Source: Burkholderiales bacterium
Lineage (GTDB): Bacteria; Pseudomonadota; Gammaproteobacteria; Burkholderiales; Burkholderiaceae_C
DNA length: 64,000 bases
Reading direction: 5' to 3'
Assembly (NCBI GenBank): GCA_016213205.1
Contig: JACRAZ010000005.1
Span: 1-64,000, forward strand
The position numbers and the translations under genes are program-made. Shown here piece by piece: positions 8,512 to 17,903 of the stretch. The notes under the pieces were generated by a model, which was given only the letters and a program-made list of their open reading frames with translations, was not told the origin of the DNA and made no database searches. Each line of letters starts with the position of its first letter. Position 1 is the stretch's first letter.

Positions 8512-8532
8512 GATGATAAACGCCCGTTGATC
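8512..8532 (-). promoter_or_regulatory. Operator-like site at the HTH gene start
   Basis: Reads GATGATAAAC-N5-GTTGATC on the plus strand and matches the site at 7805-7825 except in the spacer and one base of the second half-site. On the coding strand it contains TATCAT ending about six bases before the ATG at 8506. If that is the -10 element, the mRNA would be leaderless or nearly so, and bound repressor would block it. Confidence 0.55.
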
Positions 8533-8614
8533 ATCGGCCTGTCGCCCGCGCGGCATTGACGCGGCCTCGCCCCCGCCGCTATGGTGCCGGCTCCACCACC
8601 CCTGGGAGCGAAGG

Positions 8615-9196
8615 ATGGCGCTGCGCCAAGGCATCGTGTTGTGCGGCCTGCTGGGTTTGCCCGCCCTGCCGGCCCTGGCGGCCGAGCGCTCGCTGGACAA
8701 GGAGGTGCTGGTGCCGGCGCCGGTGGCGGCGGTGTGGGCATCGTGGACCACGCGCGAGGGCATCCGCGGCTTCTTTGCCCCGGATGCAGAGATCGATGCG
8801 CGGGTGGGGGGTGCGTTCCACATCCACATCGACCCCCTGGCGGCACCGGGCAGAAAGGGTGCCGACGACATGCGCTTCATGGCCCTGCAGCCGATGAAGA
8901 TGCTCAGCTTCGACTGGAACGCGCCGCCCAGCCTGCCCGAGGCCCGTGCGCAGCGCACCTTCGTGGTGGTGCGGCTGGAGGCCGTGGACGACAAGACCAC
9001 CCGGGTGCGGCTGCACCACACCGGCTGGGGCGATGGTGGCGAATGGGACAAGGCCTATGCCTATTTCGACCGCGCCTGGGGCAACGTGCTGGCCAACCTG
9101 AAGCAGCGCCATGAAAGCGGGCCGAAGGACTGGACCGAGTGGCTCGACCAACTGCGCAAGATGCACGCCGCGGCCGACAAGGCCTGGAAGCCTTGA
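8615..9196 (+). CDS. Exported SRPBCC / AHSA1-like protein
   Basis: A 193-residue protein with an SRPBCC (START-like, AHSA1) fold: the KEVLVPAPVAAVWASWTTRE opening strand-helix, a GGAFHIHI strand, and a C-terminal helix with the HHTGWGDGGEWDKAY segment typical of AHSA1 relatives. The unusual point is an N-terminal stretch, MALRQGIVLCGLLGLPALPALAAE, that looks like a signal peptide cleaved after ALA, so the domain would sit in the periplasm. Most AHSA1 relatives are cytoplasmic. No enzymatic residues can be named. Convergent with the siderophore receptor gene. Confidence 0.8.
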   Translation: MALRQGIVLCGLLGLPALPALAAERSLDKEVLVPAPVAAVWASWTTREGIRGFFAPDAEIDARVGGAFHIHIDPLAAPGRKGADDMRFMALQPMKMLSFDWNAPPSLPEARAQRTFVVVRLEAVDDKTTRVRLHHTGWGDGGEWDKAYAYFDRAWGNVLANLKQRHESGPKDWTEWLDQLRKMHAAADKAWKP

Positions 9197-9259
9197 GCGC
9201 CGGCCGGGCAGCACAACGGGTGCCGCTCGACGCCCGCCAGCCGCGCGAGCGCCCACACC

Positions 9260-11566
9260 TCAGAAGCGGTAGCGCGTGCTCAGCTGAACCGTGCGCGGCT
9301 TGCCCGGGATGTAGTGGCCGCGGTACAGGGTGTCGGCGTACAGCTTGTCGCCCAGGTTGGTGACGTTGAGCTTGAACACCAGGTCGTTCCAGCTGTACTC
9401 GGCCATCAGGTCGGCGGTGACGTAGGCCGGCGCCTTGAACGTGTCCACCAGCGGCGGCGCATCGGCGCTGCGGGCGTTGAGGCCACCGCCCACACGCAGC
9501 GCACCCAGCTTGTAGGTGGTCCACACCGTGCCGCTGTGCCGGGGCGTGCTGCCCGGGCGGGCCCCGACACGCTCGCCCTGCAGCGTGGTGCCGTTGACGG
9601 AGGAGGCCTTGTCGATTTCGGCATCGGGGATGAAGGCGTAGGAGGCGAACACCTCCCAGTTCGGGGTGATGCGCCCGGCGATGTCGAACTCGAGGCCGGC
9701 CGCATGGCGCTGGCCCGACAACACGTAGTTGGTGGCGTTGACCGTCAGCTCGTCGCGGTTGCGCTCGTTGGTCTTCACCGCGTGGAACAGCGCAAAGCGC
9801 AGGCTCAGGTTGCCGTCGGCCAGGTCGAGCTTGCCGCCGAGCTCGATGTTGCGGCTGCCTTCGGGCGGCGTGTTGCTGCCCAGGGCGTCGTACTGGTAGG
9901 TGTCGCCCGAGGTGTTGAACGAGGTGCCGTACGAGAGGTGGTACGACTGCAAGGCCGTGGGCTGGTACAGCACGCCGAATCGCTTGCTCCACAGCGCGTC
10001 GGCGCGGGTGCGCTCGGTCGGCGCGGTGGTGCCGATCTGCGGCGTGGCGTAGCGGCCCTCGAAGCGGTCCCAGCGCAGGCCGGCCAGCACCTTCCAGGCC
10101 GGCGCCAGCTGCACCAGGTCTTGCGCGTAGGCGCCCAGCGCCTCGGCCTTGAAGCTGCGGTTGACCGTCACGAGGCGCTGCGCCTCATCGACCCAGCCGC
10201 CGTCGTTCGGGCGGCCCAGCGTGGTCTTGGGCTTGGTGAGGTTGATGCCGGTGGGCACCGCGGCGCCGTAGTTCAGGAAGTCCTCCTTCGCGACATCGAT
10301 GCCGGCCTGCACGCTGTGCTTCATGGGGCCCACGGTGAAGCGTCCGCTGTAGTCGCTTTGCAGGTTGAGCGTGTCGAGGTCCTGGATCTTGTTGTTGCTG
10401 CCGCGGGTGAAGAGGGTGTTGGCGTCGATCTGGGCCAGCAGCGGCTGGCTGGCCGGGCATTCGGGGTTGGTGACCACGCCGGTGGTGGCATTGACCGTGC
10501 GGGTGCACAGGCGGATGGTGCTGCCGCGCAGGTCGCGCTCGGCCTTCGCGGCGCGCAGCGAGGTCTTCAGCTCGCTCGCAGGGCCGAAGCGGTGAATGTG
10601 CGAGAGCGTGAGGTAGCGGACACCGGTGTCGTTGTAGTCACTGGCCGCGCCGTAGTAGTGCTTGGGGGCGGCCGGCACCAGCGTGCGCTCGGTCGACCCG
10701 GCCGCAGGCGTCACCCAGGGCATGCCGTAGTGCACGCCGTTGTGATTGTCCAGGTGGTACAGGCCGGCGCTGAATTCGTCGCGCGTGCCGATGCCGAAGG
10801 CCACCGTCGCCGCCACGCCCTGCTTGTCGATGAAGTTGCCCCAGTTGTCGGCATCGGTCTTCATCAGGTTCACCCGCAGCGCGGCGTTCTCGCCCAGGCG
10901 CTGGTTCAGGTCGGCGGTGGCGCGGCCGTACCGGCCGGAGCCCAGCGTCAGCTCCACCTCGTTGCGGCCGAACAGCAGCGGCGCCTTGTTCACCTGGTTC
11001 ACCGCGCCGCCGGTGGAGCCGCGGCCGAACAACATCGAGGCCGAGCCGCGCAGCACTTCCAGCCGGTCGTAGTTGAAGGTGTCGCGCTCGTAGAACGCGG
11101 GGTCGCGGATGCCGTCGATGAAGATGTCGCCGGTGGAGTTGAGCGAGAAGCCGCGCAGGCGGATGTCTTCCTCGCCACCTTCGGCAGCCTGGAAGCTGAT
11201 GCCGGCGGTGTTGTGCAGGGCTTCCTTCAGCGTGTCGAGGTTGCGGTCGTCGATCAGGCGCTCGGTCACCACCGTCACCGATTGCGGGATGTCGCGCAGC
11301 TCCTGCGTGCCCTTGCCGATGGACGTGGAGACGGCCTGCACGCTGTCCTTGCCCTGGCGCACGGCGCTGGCACGTGCCTTGATGACGGGCAGCACGGCAG
11401 GCGCGGTGTCCTCGGCCGGGAGCGCGGGCACCACGGCGGCCGGCGCCGGCGCTGCGGCCGGTGGCGCCGGTTGGGCGGCAGCGGCGCCGGCCAGTCCGAG
11501 GCCGGCGGCCAGTGCGCCCAGCGGCAACGCGGTGAGGTGGCGGGTCTTGTCGAGCGGGAGCTTCAT
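9260..11566 (-). CDS. TonB-dependent siderophore receptor
   Basis: A 768-residue outer-membrane receptor for ferric siderophores, driven by TonB. It has a signal peptide (residues about 1-31), a possible TonB box in the VLPVIKA region, and a plug domain from about residue 95 with RDIPQSVTVVTERLIDDR, IRLRGFSLNSTGDIFIDGIRD and the VLRGSASMLFGRGSTGGAVN motif. A 22-strand barrel follows, ending in the aromatic terminus STRYRF. The pattern is closest to catecholate/Fiu- or FhuE-like receptors; the exact ligand cannot be told. It follows tonB by 80 bases on the same strand, under the iron-type promoter at 12400-12428. Confidence 0.92.
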   Translation of the reverse strand: MKLPLDKTRHLTALPLGALAAGLGLAGAAAAQPAPPAAAPAPAAVVPALPAEDTAPAVLPVIKARASAVRQGKDSVQAVSTSIGKGTQELRDIPQSVTVVTERLIDDRNLDTLKEALHNTAGISFQAAEGGEEDIRLRGFSLNSTGDIFIDGIRDPAFYERDTFNYDRLEVLRGSASMLFGRGSTGGAVNQVNKAPLLFGRNEVELTLGSGRYGRATADLNQRLGENAALRVNLMKTDADNWGNFIDKQGVAATVAFGIGTRDEFSAGLYHLDNHNGVHYGMPWVTPAAGSTERTLVPAAPKHYYGAASDYNDTGVRYLTLSHIHRFGPASELKTSLRAAKAERDLRGSTIRLCTRTVNATTGVVTNPECPASQPLLAQIDANTLFTRGSNNKIQDLDTLNLQSDYSGRFTVGPMKHSVQAGIDVAKEDFLNYGAAVPTGINLTKPKTTLGRPNDGGWVDEAQRLVTVNRSFKAEALGAYAQDLVQLAPAWKVLAGLRWDRFEGRYATPQIGTTAPTERTRADALWSKRFGVLYQPTALQSYHLSYGTSFNTSGDTYQYDALGSNTPPEGSRNIELGGKLDLADGNLSLRFALFHAVKTNERNRDELTVNATNYVLSGQRHAAGLEFDIAGRITPNWEVFASYAFIPDAEIDKASSVNGTTLQGERVGARPGSTPRHSGTVWTTYKLGALRVGGGLNARSADAPPLVDTFKAPAYVTADLMAEYSWNDLVFKLNVTNLGDKLYADTLYRGHYIPGKPRTVQLSTRYRF

Positions 11567-11593
11567 GGTGGTGACAGGGCAATGGCGCGGCCT

Positions 11594-11619
11594 GGTGCCC
11601 GCCGCTGGGTGCGGGCACC
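11594..11619 (-). terminator. Intergenic hairpin between tonB and the receptor gene
   Basis: GGTGCCCGC (11594-11602) pairs with GCGGGCACC (11611-11619) across an 8-base loop: a perfect 9-bp stem in the 80-base tonB-receptor gap. There is no U-tract. It could be a partial terminator or an mRNA-stabilising element setting the ratio of the two products. Confidence 0.4.
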
Positions 11620-11646
11620 GGCTCTGCCGGTTGGGGGAGGGGAAGG

Positions 11647-12360
11647 TCAGTCGAGCTCGTACTGCAGCGCGGCGATGGCCACGCCTTCGACGGCCACGCC
11701 GTTTTCGGTGTAGGGCTTGAAGCGGGCGCCGCGCATGGCCTGCAGGGCCTGCTCGTCCAGGCGCGCATGGCCGGACGACTTGTGCAGCGTGACCTGGCGC
11801 GGCAGGCCGTTCACGTCGATCAGCACACGCAGCAGCACGGTGCCGGATTCACCGAGCCGGCGCGAGGCCATCGGCACTTCGATGGCCGGGGGCACGAGGT
11901 AGCGCACCGCGGTGGGCGGCAGCTGCCGCACCGTGGGTGGCGCTGGCGCAAGGGGTGGCACCGGCACGGTGCTGACGCTGACCACCGTAGGCGTGGCTGG
12001 GGGCACCTCGGCCACCACCGGCGCCGGCGCCAGCGGCTGCGGCGCGGCGGTGGGGGCCAGGATCACCTGCGGCACCGGCAGCGCCGGCTGCAGCGGCGCC
12101 GCCGCTGCCTTGGGTGGCGGCGGCAGGGCCGGGACCGGTTCAGTGGGCCGCTCGATGCTCAGCAGGCTCACCATCAACGGCGCCGCCTCCTTCAGCGCGC
12201 GGCGCACCGGTGCGGTTTGCAGCAGCGCCCACACCGCCAGCAGGTGCACCGCGGCAATGCCGGCAATGAGCAACCGCCGCTCCTGGCGGGCCAGGCCGCC
12301 GACGGGCCGGGCGGCGCCCATGAGGGCATACGACGACAGGGGCAGCGACGAGGTGGACAT
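11647..12360 (-). CDS. tonB: TonB family energy transducer
   Basis: A 237-residue inner-membrane protein that passes proton-motive energy to outer-membrane receptors. It has one transmembrane segment (LLIAGIAAVHLLAVWALL, about residues 30-47), a long Pro/Ala-rich periplasmic spacer (about 70-150) and a C-terminal TonB domain with GTVLLRVLIDVNGLPRQVTL and LDEQALQAMRGARFKPYTENG. The ATG at 12360 is preferred over the GTG at 12399, because the predicted transcription start lies at about 12395, downstream of that GTG. No exbB/exbD lie nearby. The receptor follows at 11566. Confidence 0.88.
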   Translation of the reverse strand: MSTSSLPLSSYALMGAARPVGGLARQERRLLIAGIAAVHLLAVWALLQTAPVRRALKEAAPLMVSLLSIERPTEPVPALPPPPKAAAAPLQPALPVPQVILAPTAAPQPLAPAPVVAEVPPATPTVVSVSTVPVPPLAPAPPTVRQLPPTAVRYLVPPAIEVPMASRRLGESGTVLLRVLIDVNGLPRQVTLHKSSGHARLDEQALQAMRGARFKPYTENGVAVEGVAIAALQYELD

Positions 12361-12399
12361 GGCGCGGTGGGCGGGGGAGCCGCCGGATCGGATGTGCAC

Positions 12400-12428
12400 A
12401 TCGTAACGCCAATGCGAATGATTCGCAA
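12400..12428 (-). promoter_or_regulatory. tonB promoter overlapped by a Fur-box-like palindrome
   Basis: On the minus strand TTGCGA (12423-12428) and TACGAT (12400-12405) are spaced by exactly 17 bases, a good sigma-70 layout. TGCGAAT-G-ATTCGCA (12413-12427) is a perfect 7-1-7 inverted repeat, the arrangement of Fur sites, and covers the spacer and -35 edge. Iron-repressed expression of tonB and the receptor is inferred. Confidence 0.65.
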
Positions 12429-12673
12429 CCGCAATAGTGGTGGCGATCAGGCACCCGCTGATGGGGGTGGGATCGACGGGGCGTGCGTGCGATCTATCGG
12501 AACTGTTCCTGGGACATCACCCCTGGTCTTTCACCGGCTGCAATTTCTTTGCCGCCTATCAAATGGCCGGCGCGGTCGATTTATCGCGCAGAACGGCCCG
12601 AACCTTCGCGCGCGGCATCAGCCCGCGCCACCAATGCCACCCCGCAGCCACCCTGCAGCCGCCCCAATGGCAC
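12429..12673. other. Intergenic stretch without a recognised gene
   Basis: Together with the hairpin that follows, this forms a gap of about 310 bases between the tonB promoter and the end of the EF-G-like gene. No coding frame with homology, ribosome binding site or tRNA-like fold was seen. It is slightly less GC-rich near 12490-12590 than the surroundings. Confidence 0.4.
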
Positions 12674-12705
12674 ACGGCCGGCTGCGTTGTCCGCAGGCCG
12701 GCCGT
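12674..12705 (-). terminator. Hairpin downstream of the EF-G2 gene
   Basis: ACGGCCGGCTGCG pairs with CGCAGGCCGGCCGT with one bulged base, about 35 bases past the stop codon at 12738. No U-tract follows on the minus strand, so it may be a Rho-assisted or stability hairpin. Confidence 0.45.
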
Positions 12706-12737
12706 GACCGGGGTGGCGGCGCGCCGGGCGCGGCCGT

Positions 12738-14798
12738 TCACTCGTCGTCGTGCACCTTGAAGCTGCCGGTCAGCTGCTGCTGCACGTTGGGTGGCACCGC
12801 CTCGTAGTGCGACAGCGCCACCGTGTAGCGCCCCTGGCCGCTGGTCATCGCGTTCAGGCGCGACTGGTAGCCTGCCAGCTCCGACAGCGGCGCCTGGCCC
12901 TTGACCACCATGGTGCCGACGCTGCCGTTGTGGGTGCCGTTGACCAGCCCGCGCTTGGCGGAAAGGTCACCGGTGATGTCGCCCATCGCGCTGTCGGGCG
13001 CGGTGATCTCGATGTTGACGATGGGCTCCAGCACGATCGGGCGCGCCTCGCGGATCGCCGCCATGAAGGCCTTGCGGCCCGCGGTGGCGAACGCGATCTC
13101 CTTGCTGTCCACGGTGTGCGACTTGCCGTCGTACACCACCACCCGCACGTCCACCACCGGGTAGCCGGCAATCGCCCCGGTGGCCAGCACCTCGCGCACC
13201 CCCTTCTCCACCGCGGGGATGAACTGCCCGGGGATGGTGCCGCCCTTGACCTGGTCGACGAACTCGAAACCGGTACCCCGCGGCAGCGGTTCGATGCGCA
13301 GGTACACCTCGCCGAACTGGCCCGCGCCGCCGGTCTGCTTCTTGTGGCGGTGGTGGCCTTCGGCCGGCGCGGTGATGGTCTCGCGGTAGGCGATTCGGGG
13401 CGGGCGCGTGTCGACCTCGAACTTGTAGACCTCGCGCAGCCGGTCCATCAGCATGCGCAGGTGCAGCTCGCCCAGGCCGTAGACGATGGTTTCGTTGGTG
13501 GTGGCCACGTGCTCGATCTTCAGGCACGGGTCCTCGTCGATCAGCTTGGACATGATCTCCCACATGCGCTGCTCGTCGCCACGGCGCTTCGGGCTGATGG
13601 CCAGGCCATGCACCGGCACCGGGAAGGGCAAGGGCTTGAGGTGGATGTGGTCGTCCTCGGCCGCATCGTGCAGCACGGCATCGAAGTGCAGCTCGTCGAT
13701 CTTGGCCACGGCGCAGATGTCGCCCGGCACCGCGCGCGCCACTTCCACGTGCTCCTTGCCCTGCAGCATGAACAGGTGGCCCACCTTGAAGGGCTTGCGG
13801 CCGTCGCCGATGTAGAGCTGGCTGTCCTTGGTGATGGTGCCCTGGTGCACGCGCAGGATGCCCAGCTTGCCCACGTAGGGGTCCACCGTCACCTTGAACA
13901 CATGGGCCAGCACGTGCGCCTCGGGGTCGGGCGTCGCGTGCATCAGCTGGGCCTCGGCGCCTTCACCGTTCAGGAAATCGGGTGCATTGCCCTCGGTCGG
14001 GTTGGGCAGCAGCTTGACGATGACGTCGAGCAGCTCGGCCACGCCCACGCCGGTGCGGGCCGACACGAAGCACACGGGGATCAGGTGCCCCTCGCGCAGC
14101 GCCTGCTCCAGCGGGGCGTGCAGCTCGCTCGGGTCGACATCGCCATCGTTCAGGTAGCGGTCGACAAACGCGGCGTCCACCTCCACCACCTGCTCCACCA
14201 GCGCGCGGTGGGCGGCGTCCACCGCGCCGAAATCGCTGTGGCCTTCGCGGTTGTAGAAGCAATCCACCACCTTGGTGCCGCCCGCATCGGGCAGGTTCAG
14301 CGGCAGGCATTCCTTGCCGAAGGTGGCCTGGATGTCGGCCAGCAGGGCGGCGAGGTCGACGCCTTGCGCATCGATCTTGTTCACGATGATGAGCCGGTCG
14401 AGCTGGCGCTCGGCGGCGTAGTCCATCATGCGCTGGGCCATCGGCTCGATGCCGGTGGCGGCATTGATCACCACGGCGGCGGTTTCCACCGCTTCCAGCG
14501 CCGGCAGGCTCTGGCCGACGAAATCGGCCGCGCCGGGGGTATCGATGAAGTGGATGCGCGTGTCGGTGTGCATCGTGTGCATCACCGAAGCGTTCAGCGA
14601 ATGCTGCATGCGGCGTTCGAGCGGGTCGTAGTCACTGACCGTGCTGCCGCGTTCAAGGCTGCCGGCGGCGCCGATCGCGCCGGACTGCACAAGCAGGGCC
14701 TCCGCGAGCGTGGTCTTACCTGCGGCGGCCGGTCCGACGAGCGCCAGGGTGCGGATGTTGGCCACCTGGACGGCGCCGGACGGTAGTGTGCCTGGCAT
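12738..14798 (-). CDS. Elongation factor G-like GTPase (EF-G2 type)
   Basis: A 686-residue translational GTPase with the five-domain layout of EF-G. The P-loop is GPAAAGKTT (22-30), the G4 motif NKID is at 140-143, and domains II, III (GELHLRMLMDRLRE), IV (KKQTGGAGQFGEVYLRIEP) and V follow. The switch II motif is DTPGAADF (87-94), where canonical EF-G has DTPGHVDF, so the catalytic histidine is replaced by alanine. This fits the EF-G-like/EF-G2 paralogue group and not the main fusA, and no rpsL/rpsG/tuf genes are adjacent. The ATG at 14798 follows AAGGAG at ideal spacing. The role is unknown; the family has been linked to conditional translation or recycling. GTP binding looks intact but hydrolysis may be slow. 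Confidence 0.85.
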   Translation of the reverse strand: MPGTLPSGAVQVANIRTLALVGPAAAGKTTLAEALLVQSGAIGAAGSLERGSTVSDYDPLERRMQHSLNASVMHTMHTDTRIHFIDTPGAADFVGQSLPALEAVETAAVVINAATGIEPMAQRMMDYAAERQLDRLIIVNKIDAQGVDLAALLADIQATFGKECLPLNLPDAGGTKVVDCFYNREGHSDFGAVDAAHRALVEQVVEVDAAFVDRYLNDGDVDPSELHAPLEQALREGHLIPVCFVSARTGVGVAELLDVIVKLLPNPTEGNAPDFLNGEGAEAQLMHATPDPEAHVLAHVFKVTVDPYVGKLGILRVHQGTITKDSQLYIGDGRKPFKVGHLFMLQGKEHVEVARAVPGDICAVAKIDELHFDAVLHDAAEDDHIHLKPLPFPVPVHGLAISPKRRGDEQRMWEIMSKLIDEDPCLKIEHVATTNETIVYGLGELHLRMLMDRLREVYKFEVDTRPPRIAYRETITAPAEGHHRHKKQTGGAGQFGEVYLRIEPLPRGTGFEFVDQVKGGTIPGQFIPAVEKGVREVLATGAIAGYPVVDVRVVVYDGKSHTVDSKEIAFATAGRKAFMAAIREARPIVLEPIVNIEITAPDSAMGDITGDLSAKRGLVNGTHNGSVGTMVVKGQAPLSELAGYQSRLNAMTSGQGRYTVALSHYEAVPPNVQQQLTGSFKVHDDE

Positions 14799-14990
14799 GT
14801 ATTCTTCTCCTTGGGCGGCTCGTGGCGGCCCGATCGGTACGGCCCGCGCACGGTTGAAACGCGGGCCGCCAGGGCCTGCGGGCAGAACGGGCGGGCGACG
14901 GTTCTGCCTGGAAATCAGCCTATGCCTGTCGGCAGCGGGGCGCAAGGGGGCTAGGGCAAACACGCTGCAATGCCTGCGCCGCCGCCCAAA

Positions 14991-15007
14991 CCTCGCACGA
15001 TGCGAGG
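14991..15007 (+). promoter_or_regulatory. Palindrome upstream of the MerR gene
   Basis: CCTCGCA-CGA-TGCGAGG is a 7-3-7 perfect inverted repeat 18 bases before the MerR start codon, placed like an autoregulatory operator. It could alternatively be a leader hairpin. No clear -35/-10 pair could be fixed. Confidence 0.4.
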
Positions 15008-15024
15008 CTTGCTAAGCTGACCGC

Positions 15025-15441
15025 ATGAAGATCTCGGAGCTGGCGCAACGCACGGGCGTCTCGGTGCACCGATTGCGGCGCTACGAATCACAGGGCCTGC
15101 TGGTGGCCGAGCGCGGGCGCGCCGGCTGGCGCGAGTTCGGCGAGCACAGCGTGCGCGAAGTCACCTTCATCGGCATGGGCCGCGAGATCGGGCTGTCGCT
15201 GAAGGTGCTGGCCGACGCGCTGCCGCGCTACCGGGCGGGCACCCTCTCGATCGACGAAATGGTGCTCACGCTGCAACGGCGCATCACCGAGGTTGACGCA
15301 CTGATCGACGAACAGCGCGCCCTGCGGCAGAAGCTGGTGGACCACATCGCCTGGTTCAGGCGCCGCCAGGCCTCGGCCCCCAGGAAGTCCACCGCGCCCC
15401 GAGCGCCCGCATTCCCATCCCCCCGAAAGGTCGCCCGATGA
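15025..15441 (+). CDS. MerR family transcriptional regulator
   Basis: A 138-residue regulator. The winged HTH is at residues 1-70 (MKISELAQRTGVSVHRLRRYESQGLL, then REFGEHSVREVTFIGMGREIGLSL). A coiled coil at about 75-115 (LTLQRRITEVDALIDEQRALRQKLV) provides dimerisation. The C-terminal tail is Arg/Pro/Ala-rich and lacks Cys or other metal ligands, so a metal sensor is unlikely. Its last four bases overlap the thioesterase start (ATGA), so the two are translated together and the thioesterase or its pathway may be its target. Confidence 0.85.
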   Translation: MKISELAQRTGVSVHRLRRYESQGLLVAERGRAGWREFGEHSVREVTFIGMGREIGLSLKVLADALPRYRAGTLSIDEMVLTLQRRITEVDALIDEQRALRQKLVDHIAWFRRRQASAPRKSTAPRAPAFPSPRKVAR

Positions 15442-15893
15442 ACGAACCCAGCCCCGCCCGCCCCGAACCGCCCATGACCGAGCAGGTGCGCCGCGCCGTG
15501 CTCGCCATGCCGATGGCACGGACCCTGGGGCTGAGCTTCGAGCACCTGGCGCCGGGCGAGGTGACCCTGCGCATTCCGGTGCAGGACAGCTTCTGCTTCC
15601 AGCCCGGCCAGCTGCAGGCCACCGCCGTGTTCGCGGCGGCGGATTTCGCGGGCGTGGCCGCCGCCGGCACCTTGCTCGCGCCCGGCTGGGTCAATGCCAC
15701 CGTGGACGGCACGATCAAACTGCTGGCGCCGGCGCGTGGCAGCCACCTGCTGGCGCGTGGCCGCGTGCTGCAGGCCGGCCCGCTGCTGAGCGTGTGCGCC
15801 GCCGATGTCTATGCGGTCGAGGCCAGCGGCCACGAGACCTTGTGCGCCAGCTGGATCGGCACCGCGCGCAATCTTCAGCCACGCAAGGGCTGA
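15438..15893 (+). CDS. PaaI-type hotdog-fold thioesterase
   Basis: A 151-residue hotdog-fold protein of the PaaI/YiiD thioesterase group, probably hydrolysing acyl- or aryl-CoA. Family features are GLSFEHLAPGEVTLRIPV, a central helix after FQPGQLQATAVFAAADFAG, and the strands VNATVDGTIKLLAPARG and LLARGRVLQAG. The usual HGG of PaaI is replaced by a QPGQLQ segment, so catalysis may differ or be weak. Translationally coupled to the MerR gene. Confidence 0.75.
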   Translation: MNEPSPARPEPPMTEQVRRAVLAMPMARTLGLSFEHLAPGEVTLRIPVQDSFCFQPGQLQATAVFAAADFAGVAAAGTLLAPGWVNATVDGTIKLLAPARGSHLLARGRVLQAGPLLSVCAADVYAVEASGHETLCASWIGTARNLQPRKG

Positions 15894-15933
15894 GCTGGGC
15901 TGAGCGGCGCCGCGTGCGGCATGCCTGGCCGCC

Positions 15934-17144
<1,211 letters not shown>

Positions 17145-17145
<1 letters not shown>

Positions 17146-17903
17146 CAGCCGGTCTCCCCAACGGCCGTCGGCGCCGCCGCGACCGGGCTCGGCGCCTGGT
17201 GCTCCTCGCGCGCGATCAGCCCGTCGCGGAAGTGCACCACGCGGCGCGCGTAGGCCGCCATCTCGGGCTCGTGCGTCACCATGATCACGGTGATGCCGTG
17301 CGCGTGGTTGAGCCCGCTGAGCAGCTCCATGATCTCGCGGCCGCGCGCGCTGTCCAGGTTGCCGGTGGGCTCGTCGGCCAGCAGCACCGTGGGCTCGCTG
17401 ACGATGGCGCGCGCAATGGCCACGCGCTGCTGCTGCCCGCCCGACAGCTCGGCCGGCGTGTGGTGCTCCCAGCCCGCCAGCCCCACCTGCTGCAGCGCGC
17501 GCTGGGCCAGCGCATGGCGCCGGGACGCGCTTTCGCCGCGGTAGAGCAGCGGCAGCTCCACGTTCTCCTGCGCGCTGGTGCGCGCCAGCAGGTGAAAGCC
17601 CTGGAACACGAACCCGAGATGGCGCCGGCGCAGCAGCGCCCGCTGGTCGCGCGTGAGCCCCACCACCGAGATGCCGCGGAAGCGGTAGTCGCCGCTGGTG
17701 GGGGTGTCCAGGCAGCCGATCAGGTTCATCACCGTGCTCTTGCCCGAGCCGCTGGGGCCCATCACCGCAGTGAACTCGCCGGCCTGGATGACGAGGTCCA
17801 CGCCGCGCAAGGCCTGGAAGGCGGCCGTGCCGCTGCCATAGGTCTTGGTCAGGCCCGTGAGCTGGATCAGTGGCGGCGCGTCCATGGAAGCGCTGCCGCT
17901 CAT
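17145..17903 (-). CDS. MacB-like ABC transporter ATP-binding protein
   Basis: A 252-residue ABC ATPase of the MacB/LolD type powering the neighbouring permease. Walker A is GPSGSGKST (about 51-59), the Q-loop lies near VFQGFHLL, the signature is LSGGQQQR, Walker B is VLLADEPTGNLD, and the H-loop is MVTHEPE. The stop overlaps the permease start by one base and the start overlaps the adaptor stop by four bases, so translation is coupled. Substrates of such systems include macrolides, peptides and siderophores; none can be assigned here. Confidence 0.92.

Noticed and set aside
9314..11713. A 799-codon open frame on the plus strand
   Set aside because: Antisense to the TonB-dependent receptor, which has a complete signal, plug and barrel pattern.
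12429..12737. A gene in the tonB to EF-G2 gap
   Set aside because: Short plus-strand frames exist but show poor codon bias, no ribosome binding site and no recognisable family.
12750..14786. A 678-codon open frame on the plus strand
   Set aside because: Antisense to the EF-G2 gene; composition is His/Val/Gly/Arg-rich with no domain.
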